Below are positions 18,050 through 26,221 of a DNA stretch of 64,000 nucleotides, in pieces. The position numbers and the translations under genes were made by a program. Source of the DNA: Thermoplasmatales archaeon (lineage in GTDB: Archaea; Thermoplasmatota; Thermoplasmata; Methanomassiliicoccales; Methanomethylophilaceae); assembly GCA_012520845.1 (NCBI GenBank), contig JAAYNL010000015.1, positions 186,001 through 250,000 on the forward strand, given 5' to 3'. The notes beneath the pieces were generated by a model that saw only the letters and a list, made by a program, of their open reading frames with translations, was not told where the DNA came from and made no database searches. Each line of letters opens with the position of its first letter. Within the stretch, counting starts at the first letter, position 1.

Positions 18050-18556
18050 ATGGAAATAAGGCCGATGAGGATGAAGGACCTGGTGAGGGTCCGCGATTTG
18101 GAAATCGCGTGCATCCGGGAATATTTCTCCGAAATCCTGGAGAACAAATGGGAGGAGCTGCCCAAGGAATGGAAGGAGAGCCTGGGTGCCAGCAACCGCT
18201 CGGCGTTCCCCTCGTACCTCGAGGGCGGCCTCAGCTTCGTGGCCGAGGAGGAAGGCGAGGTCTTCGGTTTCATTTTCGCGAAGATGCTCCATCACGTCTA
18301 CAACGCCGAGAACCTGATTTGGGTGGAGAACATGGGCGTCCACACCTACTACAGGAGGATGGGCATCGGCTACAAACTGCTCAGGGAGGTGGTCAACAAG
18401 GGCGCGGAGATGGGCGGCACCGTCGTCCACAGCGCCATACAGCCGGACAACGTCCCTTCGATCATGCTGCACAAGAAACTCGGGTTCTTCATAGACCGCA
18501 GGTCCGTGGCGCTTTTCGACGTCACCGACATGAACAAGAAGAAAAAGAAAGCCTGA
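18050..18556 (+). CDS. GNAT family N-acetyltransferase (RimI-like)
   Basis: 168 residues starting one base after argS. The GNAT acetyl-CoA binding motif A is VHTYYRRMGIGYKLLREVV (RxxGIG-type), and the C-terminal HKKLGFF helix is typical. The substrate is probably a protein N-terminus or side chain but cannot be named. The extreme C-terminus is Lys-rich (MNKKKKKA). The 3' end overlaps the convergent lipoate-ligase-like gene by 35 bp. Confidence 0.85.
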   Translation: MEIRPMRMKDLVRVRDLEIACIREYFSEILENKWEELPKEWKESLGASNRSAFPSYLEGGLSFVAEEEGEVFGFIFAKMLHHVYNAENLIWVENMGVHTYYRRMGIGYKLLREVVNKGAEMGGTVVHSAIQPDNVPSIMLHKKLGFFIDRRSVALFDVTDMNKKKKKA

Positions 18557-19217
18557 GGCATTTCTCCACGCGGGCGAGCTCCTTTTCCGTGAGCCCCCCT
18601 TCGAAGGCGTCGGGGAAACCTGAGGCCAACGCGTCCGCCACTTCCCTTTTGCCGGGAACCCTCCCGAGGATTTCCCCCAGGGACGAAAGGGCGGCCCCGG
18701 GTTTTTTCAGGGGTTTTAGGGCCCCCTCGACGGCGGGGCGGTCCAGCGTGATGATCACGCTGCCGTGCTGCAGCGTGACGGCCGCGTCCCTGTATTGGGC
18801 GCCGCCGGAGACCTTCATCCCGCCGGACACCACGTCGTTGATCGGTTTGTGGGCGGCCGCGATGCCCAATTTCGAAAGACCCAGCGCGACGTAGCCGCAC
18901 ACGCGGGCGTACCCTTCCTCGATGGTCTCGCCCGTGCGGGGGCGGACGTAGCAGTACGTCAATTGCCCCGGGTCGGTGTATATGGCGCTGCCGCCGCTGA
19001 TGCGCCTGAGGACGGTCACATCGTTGTTCTTCACGTAATCCATGCGGAGGCAATCGTCCGGGTCGGCGTAGGCGCCTATGGAGACCGTCGGCCTGTCCCT
19101 GGAATAGACGAGCAGGGTATCGGGGCCGCCGGCCGCCACGCTTTCCAGGACGGCGGTCTCGGCGCAGGCGCCCCGGAAGGGTCCGACGTCGCCGGCGTAG
19201 ACGTATCGGGTGCTCAA
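18522..19217 (-). CDS. Lipoate-protein ligase A-like protein (BPL/LPL fold)
   Basis: 231 residues of the biotin/lipoate transferase fold. Visible are an RPTVSIGAY segment, VTVLRRISGGSAIYTDPGQLTY (the RRxSGG motif) and NDVVSGGMKVSGGAQYRDAAV containing the conserved catalytic-type Lys. No lipoylated dehydrogenase or H-protein gene is in the window, so the acceptor is unknown. The start is TTG overlapping the upstream stop (TTGA), which links it to the membrane-anchored protein before it. Confidence 0.82.
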   Translation of the reverse strand: MSTRYVYAGDVGPFRGACAETAVLESVAAGGPDTLLVYSRDRPTVSIGAYADPDDCLRMDYVKNNDVTVLRRISGGSAIYTDPGQLTYCYVRPRTGETIEEGYARVCGYVALGLSKLGIAAAHKPINDVVSGGMKVSGGAQYRDAAVTLQHGSVIITLDRPAVEGALKPLKKPGAALSSLGEILGRVPGKREVADALASGFPDAFEGGLTEKELARVEKCLRLSFSSCSCR

Positions 19218-19837
19218 TTGCCCTTCCTTCCGCCCTCGTACCTCTCCCTGTCCGTGGAGGAGGGACGTTTCCTCTCGCGGCGCTCCCTGTTGAGGTCGGC
19301 GAAACTGACCTCCTCCTTCTTCGTCTTGGACAGGGGGTTGCCCCTGGACCTGACGTAGAGGATTATCGCAATGGCCACGATGGCCACTATGATCAGGATG
19401 TAGGTGGTGGAATCCTTCCATATCGAATGGGTGACGTGGATCATGATTCCCGATTGTTCGGAAACGAACTCGCCCTCCACGTTCGGCCCTTTGAACAGCT
19501 TGACGGTGACGTACTTGTCCCCGGGGCTGCCGTACGACAGCCCGATGTTCTTGACGGCCTTTCCGTCGGTGCCCCCGTCGTTGCCAGGAACCACGAAGGT
19601 GGACGACGTCAGCAGGCGGTCGCTCGACATTTCGAAGACGCCGACGGTCACCTGCTCCCCCTCCGTTGCGGAGTTGTGGACGGTAACCGTGATGGACCCG
19701 CCGCCCATGTCGGTGAAACCGCCGTTGACGACGATGTCGCCGCCCATGTAAACCGCCGCCTCGGAATCGTCGGAAGCCAGCGGCACGATAGCCAGGGCCA
19801 GGGCGACGAACGCTATGATAACGTGTTTTGCCTTCAT
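19214..19837 (-). CDS. Secreted or cell-surface protein anchored by a C-terminal helix
   Basis: 207 residues. An N-terminal signal peptide (KHVIIAFVALALAIVPLASDDSEA) is followed by an extracytoplasmic beta-sandwich-like domain of about 110 residues (GGSITVTVHNSATEGEQVTVGVF resembles a CARDB/Ig-like domain). A membrane helix (YILIIVAIVAIAIILYV) and a highly charged cytosolic tail rich in Arg and Glu complete it. Its function is unknown. It overlaps the lipoate-ligase-like gene and follows purP with a 9-base gap. Confidence 0.78.
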   Translation of the reverse strand: MKAKHVIIAFVALALAIVPLASDDSEAAVYMGGDIVVNGGFTDMGGGSITVTVHNSATEGEQVTVGVFEMSSDRLLTSSTFVVPGNDGGTDGKAVKNIGLSYGSPGDKYVTVKLFKGPNVEGEFVSEQSGIMIHVTHSIWKDSTTYILIIVAIVAIAIILYVRSRGNPLSKTKKEEVSFADLNRERRERKRPSSTDRERYEGGRKGN

Positions 19838-19846
19838 TCTGCGACC

Positions 19847-21004
19847 TCAGGTGATTAACTCCTCGATGCGTTCCTGCTCCAGCGCCCTCCTGATTTCCAT
19901 GGAGAGCCGCCTGCCGGTGCTCATCTCCCTCCTCCAGAGGGCGTTGCCGTAGGGGTGGCCCACGGCCATGTGGACGTTCGTGCCGCCTCCGATGCGGGGC
20001 GCCACGTCGTATATGTGGAACTTCAGATCCTTGTCGACGCAGGTCTGCAGGCAGAACGGGCCGATGATGCCCGGGCCGTAGTGCTTCTGCGTCGCGCTGA
20101 CGTATTTCTCCGCGAGGGCGAAGGCGTTTTCCAGCAGCGATTCCCTCAGGGTGGCGGAGTTGTGGCCGCACACGGTGTACTCGGGCAGGATCCCGTCCTC
20201 CTCCAATTCGACCTGCTGCTTGCCGGGGAGCCTGCAGTAGCCGTCCAGGGAGCTTTCGAACCTCCAGTCGATGCCCAGCAGCTCTATTTTGGAACCCTTC
20301 TCCTCCAGCGGGGAGTAGAAGAAGTCGAGGTTGAACACGGGGCCGATGATGTACTCCTCCATCCTGGCGTCCTTGAGGAAATCCTTCTCGATGACGCCCT
20401 GTCTTATCAGGTCCTGGGACTTCTCGAGGAACTGCTCGTGGGACTGGGCGGTGAAGAAGCCCCTCTCGAGCTTCTTGACCTTGTGGTGCACCTTTATTAT
20501 CGTGAGCCGGTCGATGTCCTCCGGCCTCTCCACCTTCCTGGGATAGGGGAGACCGGCCTTCTCCAGGATCCAATAGTAGTCGCGCTCGTCGCCCCTCTCC
20601 TCGGATCTGAGCAGGTTCCTGCTGCCGACAATCGGCACCTGGAAATCATTCTCGACGGCATCGATGCCGGAATAGGACACGAAGGACCTGTTGGGTATGA
20701 AAAGCACGTTCCTGTCCATCAGCTTTTTCTGGATTTTGGGGTCCATGACCTCGGCGAACCTGTCCAGGACCATGGTCTCGTCGACCACGCCCCTGTATAC
20801 TTTGCCGGAGGCGTCCCTGTGCGCCTTGAAGTAGTGCGTGAACGTCTTCTCCCTGCCGACCTGGCAGACCGCCAGGGTCCTGAAACCCTCGGCCACGGCG
20901 CCGTCGCAGGCGTCCAGGGCGGAGTGGGAGCCCACCATGCCGACCGTCGCCTTGCCCAGATCGTAACGTTCCAGGTTGGCGAGGACTGTTTCCCTGTCTA
21001 TCAT
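19847..21004 (-). CDS. purP: 5-formaminoimidazole-4-carboxamide ribonucleotide synthetase (formate-dependent)
   Basis: The archaeal enzyme for step 9 of purine synthesis, using formate and ATP to formylate AICAR. 385 residues, ATP-grasp fold. Family features are VGSHSALDACDGA near the N-terminus, IVGSRNLLRSEER, EEYIIGPVFNLDFFYSP, and the metal/ATP site DVAPRIGGGTNVHM. The ATG at 21004 is preferred over an in-frame GTG at 21013. Purine synthesis gene purF is at 44.7 kb. Confidence 0.94.
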   Translation of the reverse strand: MIDRETVLANLERYDLGKATVGMVGSHSALDACDGAVAEGFRTLAVCQVGREKTFTHYFKAHRDASGKVYRGVVDETMVLDRFAEVMDPKIQKKLMDRNVLFIPNRSFVSYSGIDAVENDFQVPIVGSRNLLRSEERGDERDYYWILEKAGLPYPRKVERPEDIDRLTIIKVHHKVKKLERGFFTAQSHEQFLEKSQDLIRQGVIEKDFLKDARMEEYIIGPVFNLDFFYSPLEEKGSKIELLGIDWRFESSLDGYCRLPGKQQVELEEDGILPEYTVCGHNSATLRESLLENAFALAEKYVSATQKHYGPGIIGPFCLQTCVDKDLKFHIYDVAPRIGGGTNVHMAVGHPYGNALWRREMSTGRRLSMEIRRALEQERIEELIT

Positions 21005-21065
21005 TTGATGCACCTGATGCGTTGGTGTATCCTCTGCTAGGATAAAACCTTGCCTTAGTCGCGCG

Positions 21066-22310
21066 TCAGACGAACAGGCCGATGACGAAGGTCAGGATGA
21101 GCGCGCAGGCGATGTCCATGGTCGCCGACGTGATCGGTATGCAGTGGTCGTCGGGGTCCAGGTTGAAACGCACGGCCAACGTCGCCACGTAGTACGACAG
21201 CACGTTGATCACGGTGGTGGCGATGAGGCCGGCCAGCATGACGATGGCGAACACCGTGCCGAAAGGCAGCGTCGGCGGGGCTATCGCGTACGCGGCCAGG
21301 AATATCACCGCGAAGGTTATCCCCGCCAGGATGTACATCGTGGCGAAATTGTCGTACGCCTCCTTCGGCGGGAAGGGTTTCGCATCCATGGTACCCATGT
21401 GCAGCTTGGTGCTGAGGCGCGCCGTGAGCATCCCAGAGAGGGCGTTCCCCTCGTTCAGGAACGCCGGCAGCAACACGAGGAGCACGGCGTAGGACACGAA
21501 GGTCTCGGTCTTGTTCTCTATGATGACGCCGGCGCATATCTCAAGAAGGAGACAAACGAACAGTATTGGTAGAGATTGAACGACAATCCTCTTCGCCTCG
21601 TCGACGATTCTCCTTCTGCCGGTGGTCTGGTCGCGCCTCATGGCTACCATGAAAAATGTCACCAACGCAATTGCGACGAGAACGGCGCAGATGGACCAGT
21701 TGACGAGCCGGGGAACGTTAAAGTACATCCAGGTGGCCACGAAAACCATGGGTATGGTGATGACGTCACCTGCCGCGGCGATAATCGGGGCGGTGATGTT
21801 ATCCACGTCCCAGTCTTTTTTGAACCCGATGTAGGCTACGAGGATGTTGACGGTGATTATGGCCATGCCGGCAAGGGTGCCACCCAGCATCGATATGAAG
21901 GTGAAGTCGACGATTGAGATATTTCTGGCCTCAGTGGCGAACAGGGCCTGCACCACCAGCCAGCCAACGATGCCTATGAGGAGCGACATGAACAGGGTCA
22001 GGACCATGCCGGATTCGATGTTGGACCTCAGCACGCTGCCCTTTTTGAATGAGAGGTCGAAGGTACCCATGTGCATGGAGGTGCCGAGGCGACTGCCCAT
22101 GGCCCCGAATACCATGCCGCGCATGCTTATCGCGGAATATATCAGGACCATCATGCCGGGGACAGCGATGAGATAGTCTTCCATGTTAGAGAGGAATATG
22201 CCAGCGCCCAGGTCGGCCATGGCGGCGAGCACCAGGGCCATGAGCCCGAGGGTGAAAATGGACCTGTGCCTCCGGAAGAAATTGCCGATCGCGCCGTTGC
22301 CGAAGCCCAC
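21066..22310 (-). CDS. MgtE/SLC41-type divalent cation (Mg2+) transporter with duplicated domain
   Basis: 414 residues with about ten membrane helices in two tandem MgtE-type halves. The halves repeat the signature PGMMVLIYSAISMRG...GSRLGTSMHMG and LPAFLNEGNALSG...ARLSTKLHMG, and each has an Asp-Asp/Asn motif (DWDVDNITAPI, DPDDHCIPI) for cation binding. This is the SLC41-like fused form rather than bacterial MgtE, which is a dimer with CBS domains. The GTG start has a strong Shine-Dalgarno (GGGGGAG). It is divergent from two PhoU-TrkA_C genes that often accompany such transporters in archaea and probably gate them. Confidence 0.88.
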   Translation of the reverse strand: MGFGNGAIGNFFRRHRSIFTLGLMALVLAAMADLGAGIFLSNMEDYLIAVPGMMVLIYSAISMRGMVFGAMGSRLGTSMHMGTFDLSFKKGSVLRSNIESGMVLTLFMSLLIGIVGWLVVQALFATEARNISIVDFTFISMLGGTLAGMAIITVNILVAYIGFKKDWDVDNITAPIIAAAGDVITIPMVFVATWMYFNVPRLVNWSICAVLVAIALVTFFMVAMRRDQTTGRRRIVDEAKRIVVQSLPILFVCLLLEICAGVIIENKTETFVSYAVLLVLLPAFLNEGNALSGMLTARLSTKLHMGTMDAKPFPPKEAYDNFATMYILAGITFAVIFLAAYAIAPPTLPFGTVFAIVMLAGLIATTVINVLSYYVATLAVRFNLDPDDHCIPITSATMDIACALILTFVIGLFV

Positions 22311-22590
22311 CAGTACTCCCCCCTAAACACCTTCCCTGTCGGTTCCTTATGGAAACTTACTATATTATCCTGATTACGGAAATCGCCCGCCGAAGGGAGC
22401 CGTATCCATGACCCAGCAAACAATTTTCGGCACCCCGTTGAAAGACTGCGGCGCTCGTTTCTGTGTCAACTTAATATACGTGGATTTGTATCATTGAGCG
22501 CCGGCCAAGGCCGGACGAGAATCACGAAATGTCCAATATTATCGCAGGCGGGACGCGTTCCGCTCCCGACGTTCCCGAGGGGTGGTTTTG
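22311..22590. other. 280-bp intergenic region between the MgtE-like gene and the PhoU-TrkA_C genes
   Basis: It should hold the divergent promoters. AT-rich candidates are around 22358-22375 (TATATTATCC) and 22468-22480 (AACTTAATATACG). The inverted repeat CCGGCC-AA-GGCCGG at 22501-22514 is not followed by a T-run, so it is more likely an operator or mRNA leader hairpin than a terminator. No gene longer than about 29 codons is supported. Confidence 0.5.
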
Positions 22591-23217
22591 ATGGCTGAGC
22601 AGGAAAGCGATATTTTCCACATGACCGTCAGGGAACTCCTGACCGAGGTCAAGGACCTTTCCGAGGTCATCGTCGATTTGGCGTACGCCTCGCTGATGTA
22701 CAACAGCGAGGAGATGGCCGAGAAGGTCTACGGGCTGAGGGACGAGATCGAGGAATTGAAATACGCCATCAGGGTCAAGACGATGCTCGCTTCCAGGACC
22801 AAGAAGGACGCGGAGCAGATGGCGGGCGTGCTCCAGGTCGTCGCCGCCGCGGACAGGATATCCCATTCCGCCGTCGACATCGCCGCGCTTCTGCAGGTGC
22901 CGGCGGAGAAGAGGCCGTTCATCACCGAGCTGATCGACGAATCCGACGAGAAGATCAGGATCACGCGCATAAGGGCCAAATCCGACATGGTGGGCAACAC
23001 CATCGAACAGCTGCAGGTGGAGGCGGTCACCGGCATGAAGATAATAGCGCTCAAGAACAGGCAGGGCTGGACCTACGACCCGGACCACGACATGAAGCTG
23101 CGTGCGGGCGACGACATAATAGTGAGGGGGACGGCCAGCGGGTTCGTGAGGCTGGAGGAGTTCGCCACGGGGCTGATACCCTGGGAATTCCCCGAGGAAG
23201 GGGGCGACGACCTATGA
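22591..23217 (+). CDS. PhoU-like plus TrkA_C (RCK_C) domain protein, first of a pair
   Basis: 208 residues. The N-terminal half is a PhoU-type helical bundle (MTVRELLTEVKDLSEVIVDLAYASLMYNSEEMAEKVYGLRDEI). The C-terminal half is a TrkA_C ligand-binding domain (NTIEQLQVEAVTGMKIIALKN...LRAGDDIIVRGT). Such proteins bind a small ligand, commonly a nucleotide or c-di-AMP-like molecule, and regulate ion channels or transporters. The MgtE-like gene next door is the likely partner. A good Shine-Dalgarno (GAGGGGTGG) precedes the ATG. Confidence 0.87.
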   Translation: MAEQESDIFHMTVRELLTEVKDLSEVIVDLAYASLMYNSEEMAEKVYGLRDEIEELKYAIRVKTMLASRTKKDAEQMAGVLQVVAAADRISHSAVDIAALLQVPAEKRPFITELIDESDEKIRITRIRAKSDMVGNTIEQLQVEAVTGMKIIALKNRQGWTYDPDHDMKLRAGDDIIVRGTASGFVRLEEFATGLIPWEFPEEGGDDL

Positions 23218-23792
23218 TGGGCAAGATCGAGACGATGCTCCTCGAACTCAAGGACACGTCCGAGTTCATGGTCGACCTGGCCTACACGTCCCTGCTGTTC
23301 AACAACGTGGAAATCGCCGAGGAGGTCATGTTCCTGGAGAACCAGATGGACGAGCTCGGCGAGAAGATCACCGAAGAGATCGTCAGCCTCGGCATGGAGA
23401 AACCCCAGGAAATCGCCAGGTTCGTCGTCATGGTCAGGCTGCAGATAGCGATAGAGAACATCGCCGACGCCGCCGCCTCCATCGCCGACATCGTCCTCCG
23501 CGGGCTGGCGGACAACCCCGTCCTCCACATGAGCATAAAGGATTCCGAATGGACCATAGAGATGGCCACCGTTTCCGAGGGCTCCATCATGGCGGGCAAG
23601 ACCTTCGGGGAGCTGAGGCTGAACAGCCACACCGGCATGTTCGTCATCGCGATAAGGAGGGGCAACTCCTTCATATTCGGCCCGGACAGGCACACCCGCA
23701 TCGAGGCCGGCGACTCCCTCATAGCCAGGGGGCCGGAGGCCGGCGTCGGGTTCTTCAAGGGATTGGCCGACGGCAGCGAAAGGGAAATCTGA
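23214..23792 (+). CDS. PhoU-like plus TrkA_C domain protein, second of a pair
   Basis: 192 residues with the same two-domain layout as the gene before it: a PhoU bundle (LLELKDTSEFMVDLAYTSLLFNNVEIAEEVMFLE) and a TrkA_C domain (GKTFGELRLNSHTGMFVIAIRR...IEAGDSLIARGP). It overlaps the first gene by ATGA. The pair probably forms a heteromer acting on the MgtE-like transporter. The two are clear paralogues but diverged. Confidence 0.87.
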   Translation: MMGKIETMLLELKDTSEFMVDLAYTSLLFNNVEIAEEVMFLENQMDELGEKITEEIVSLGMEKPQEIARFVVMVRLQIAIENIADAAASIADIVLRGLADNPVLHMSIKDSEWTIEMATVSEGSIMAGKTFGELRLNSHTGMFVIAIRRGNSFIFGPDRHTRIEAGDSLIARGPEAGVGFFKGLADGSEREI

Positions 23793-23950
23793 TTTTCGCC
23801 GCATCGGTTTCGTTATGGTTTCCCAGGTGGTTGCCTCTTTTATTATTTAGTAAATGCGGCAGGAGCCCCGCAGTTGGAGGATTGTCTCACGGACAATCTT
23901 GCCCAGGTTCTCCACTAGCCGCGTTATCGGGCGGGACGTTAGGCAGATTT

Positions 23951-24181
23951 TCAGCACCGGGCCGATTTCTTCGCACCCTTGTCCTTGGGGACGCGTCTGT
24001 CGGTTCCGGCATCCGCCGCGCGCTCCTTGGATTGGACGTACTCCAAATCCTCTGAGTCGTCGACGACATAAATGCGCGGTATGGGTTTCGTAAGGTCCTC
24101 TCCCCTGCCGCTAAGATAGGACAGGTCGGGGTTGTATTTCAAACGAGCCCTGGTCGCTTTCCATCTTTTCCAGAATCCCAT
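23951..24181 (-). CDS. Small basic protein, last gene of an accessory three-gene cassette
   Basis: 76 residues, very basic at both ends (MGFWKRWKATRARLKYNPD and a K/R-rich C-terminus), with no membrane segment. It starts four bases after the stop of the membrane protein upstream, so it is probably translated with it. I recognise no family. Coding status is supported by spacing and operon position only. Confidence 0.45.
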   Translation of the reverse strand: MGFWKRWKATRARLKYNPDLSYLSGRGEDLTKPIPRIYVVDDSEDLEYVQSKERAADAGTDRRVPKDKGAKKSARC

Positions 24182-24185
24182 GGTT

Positions 24186-24767
24186 TCAAATCACCTTGCA
24201 AATAATAAAGCTAACCACTCCCAGCAGCAACAATATCACCTCGGTCAAAAAGAATTTCCAAAGCATCCGCGATCTAACACGCCCCGTGTCCAACAGATCC
24301 AAGATGTTGTTTCCAACAGACTCTTCGATATCGAAACCGTCGTCCGATGTCATGACAATGGCATTTCTGAGTCGCGTCCCGAGCGGGAAATCGATTTCGA
24401 AGTCCCGCAGTATGGCAAGCAGGCCGACCAAGGCGCTCGACAGTAACAGGATTGTGGGCACCCAGCTCAATATGTTGGGTTGCGCGTGCCTCAGCGCCTC
24501 GAGCAAAAGGATGGACGAGAAGGCGAAAATAATACCGATGCGTTGCACGATGGAGTTTGTTTGGTTGGAAACCTGTGTCAATTGTGCCCGCCCCTCGTCT
24601 ATGATGAATCGAAGTTTTTCGCGTGATACGTAAATGCCGCCGTTGCCATCCAACAAAGGCGGCCAATTCGGAACGCCGCCGTTGGCCACTGCCTCTTCCA
24701 GGAATGCGCCCGTTGATAGATCAGTCTCGCCGCGGTACGTGTTGTGTGGCGCGGTCAATGCTGTCAT
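24186..24767 (-). CDS. Membrane protein with three predicted helices, second gene of the cassette
   Basis: 193 residues. A soluble N-terminal region of about 75 residues is followed by hydrophobic helices at about 78-92 (IIFAFSSILLLEAL), 103-122 (SWVPTILLLSSALVGLLAIL) and 168-192 (FFLTEVILLLLGVVSFIICKVI), with an acidic stretch (TSDDGFDIEESVGNNILDLLD) between the last two. The layout resembles small pore-forming or SLATT-like effector proteins, but no sequence match can be claimed. ATGA overlap with the regulator upstream. Confidence 0.6.
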   Translation of the reverse strand: MTALTAPHNTYRGETDLSTGAFLEEAVANGGVPNWPPLLDGNGGIYVSREKLRFIIDEGRAQLTQVSNQTNSIVQRIGIIFAFSSILLLEALRHAQPNILSWVPTILLLSSALVGLLAILRDFEIDFPLGTRLRNAIVMTSDDGFDIEESVGNNILDLLDTGRVRSRMLWKFFLTEVILLLLGVVSFIICKVI

Positions 24768-25099
24768 TTCTTATTCCCCTCGCCATCCGGCCAAGACGGG
24801 CTTTCCAGGTATTTTCCGGCCTCTGGAAGGAATTCCCCGGAGAGAAGGCAATCTATGTCCCGGAGTCTCGCCCCCACGGCGTCGCCGAGATCCGTCAGGG
24901 AGACGGTGACGCCATTGCTTTCCGGATCCTTCCGCATCTCGATGAGATCGATTTTCTTCAATTCGTCCAGTTTTCGGGCGTTCAGGTTGTTACTGACCGT
25001 GAACGCATACACCTCGGTTTTGTTCCGGGGGCCGTGAAGGTACAGTCCCAGCAGCATGTCGATCTTGTTGCGGTCCCCGAGAATCCCGCCCAATTGCAT
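24764..25099 (-). CDS. Winged-helix transcriptional regulator, first gene of the cassette
   Basis: 111 residues from the ATG at 25099 (an in-frame GTG at 25105 is possible). Helix-turn-helix pattern: KIDMLLGLYLHGPRNKTEVYAFTVSNNLNARKLDELKKIDLIEMRKDPE, followed by a wing strand (NGVTVSLTDLG). A perfect palindrome and a TATA-like run sit immediately upstream, which suggests it represses its own operon. The local GC content is lower than flanking genes, consistent with transfer. Confidence 0.7.
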   Translation of the reverse strand: MQLGGILGDRNKIDMLLGLYLHGPRNKTEVYAFTVSNNLNARKLDELKKIDLIEMRKDPESNGVTVSLTDLGDAVGARLRDIDCLLSGEFLPEAGKYLESPSWPDGEGNKK

Positions 25100-25109
25100 T
25101 TTCACGTAT

Positions 25110-25135
25110 AGCGATTCGCTAAAAAATATTTAATG
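25110..25135 (-). promoter_or_regulatory. Promoter with palindromic operator candidate for the wHTH/membrane cassette
   Basis: AGCGA-T-TCGCT at 25110-25120 is a perfect inverted repeat 5-11 bases from the start codons. Next to it, on the minus strand, is an AT-only TATA-like run (ATTAAATATTTTTT, about 25121-25134). A repressor on the palindrome would block transcription start. Confidence 0.55.
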
Positions 25136-25289
25136 ATATCTGTAAAACAGGACCGGGAAACGTCTGCCCGCGCCAATTCACGGCAAACGGGGTTCCTTTG
25201 GGAACATGGCAATCGTTTTATCGTCGGGACGTCCACTTCCGGCAATCGCGGCGGTTTCGGGACGCAGGCTATTTTTTAGAATGTAGTAA

Positions 25290-25365
25290 TGGTAGCCCCG
25301 CGCAGATTCGAACTGCGGTCGCGAAATCCAGAGTCTCACATGATTGACCACTACACTACGGGGCT
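25290..25365 (-). tRNA. tRNA-Gln (anticodon CTG), CCA encoded
   Basis: Acceptor stem AGCCCCG/CGGGGCT, T-arm CGCAG-TTCGAAT-CTGCG, anticodon loop CTCTGGA giving CTG, discriminator A, and CCA present in the DNA (25290-25292). The anticodon stem contains two wobble pairs. No intron. Confidence 0.93.
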
Positions 25366-25429
25366 CTGGGACCCAGTGAAGACTGCCCTCTTTTAATAGT
25401 TTTCCCAGGTCGGCAAAGGGTTTGGCGGA

Positions 25430-25450
25430 CCGGCCCGGAGAGGGGGCCGG
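25430..25450 (-). terminator. Possible terminator hairpin after adk
   Basis: CCGGCCC and GGGCCGG form a 7-bp stem with a 7-base loop directly downstream of the adk stop. There is no strong U-run after it, so it may be an mRNA 3'-end hairpin only. Confidence 0.4.
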
Positions 25451-25458
25451 CCGCCCGA

Positions 25459-26091
25459 TCAGTTTTTGAGCGCCTTCTCAATCTTGGCGTATATGCCGTC
25501 GATGGTGCCGACGCCCTCGATGGTGACGAGTTTTCCCATCTTCCCGTAGTAGTCGATGAGGGGCAGGGTGCTCTCCCTGTACACCTTGAGGCGGTTCTTG
25601 ACCGTGGCCTCGGTGTCGTCGTCCCTTTGGTACAGCTCAGATTGGCACCTGTCGCAGACACCCTTCTTGGCGGGCGGCTTGTTGGTCAGGTGGTAGACGC
25701 TGTTGCACTTGGGGCAAGATCTCCTCTTGGTGAGCCTGTCCACGAGCTCGGCGTCGCTCACGTCGAGGTTGACCGCCACGTCCACGTCCATGACCGTGGC
25801 CAGGGCGTCCGCCTGCTCGATGGTCCTGGGGAAACCGTCCAGGAGCAGCGGGACCTCGCCCAGTTCCCTGATTTTCTCGCTCATCATGCCGATGATGATG
25901 TCGTTGGGCACCAGTTTGCCGGCGTCCATGTACTTCTTCGCCTCCTTCCCGAGCTCCGTGCCGTTCCTGACGGCCTCGCGGAGCATGTCGCCCGTGGAGA
26001 GCTTGCGGAAGCCGAGCCTGTCGCACATGATCTCCGCCTGGGTTCCCTTGCCGCACCCCGGCGGCCCGAGGAGTATCACCTTGGTTTTCAT
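25459..26091 (-). CDS. adk: Adenylate kinase (zinc-LID type)
   Basis: It interconverts ATP + AMP and 2 ADP. 210 residues of the long, bacterial-like class: P-loop GPPGCGKGTQ at residues 9-18, the DGFPRTIEQADAL AMP/lid segment, and a four-Cys zinc LID (CPKCNSVYH...CDRC). This differs from the short archaeal adenylate kinase that usually sits beside secY. Alone between tRNA-Gln and the GlcD-like gene. Confidence 0.94.
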   Translation of the reverse strand: MKTKVILLGPPGCGKGTQAEIMCDRLGFRKLSTGDMLREAVRNGTELGKEAKKYMDAGKLVPNDIIIGMMSEKIRELGEVPLLLDGFPRTIEQADALATVMDVDVAVNLDVSDAELVDRLTKRRSCPKCNSVYHLTNKPPAKKGVCDRCQSELYQRDDDTEATVKNRLKVYRESTLPLIDYYGKMGKLVTIEGVGTIDGIYAKIEKALKN

Positions 26092-26221
26092 GCCCCCTGG
26101 AATGGGTCACTCATTTATAGGGATTGTCGGGGGCGTAACGGCGCTTCACGTACGCGTATTATGGTCGTAAGCCCGCACGTTTTATTAACTGGGTACACAT
26201 AAACGGCGTCGGGTGCATAAA

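Noticed and set aside
18522-20573. 683-codon frame as one large protein
   Set aside because: Only its end is the real lipoate-ligase-like gene; the front is an out-of-phase shadow of purP and the membrane-anchored protein gene.
22408-22497. 29-codon ATG frame between the MgtE-like and PhoU genes
   Set aside because: Short, no Shine-Dalgarno, lies in the promoter region and has no recognisable sequence.
22501-22514. CCGGCC-AA-GGCCGG as a transcription terminator
   Set aside because: No T-run follows and it lies upstream, not downstream, of genes on both strands.
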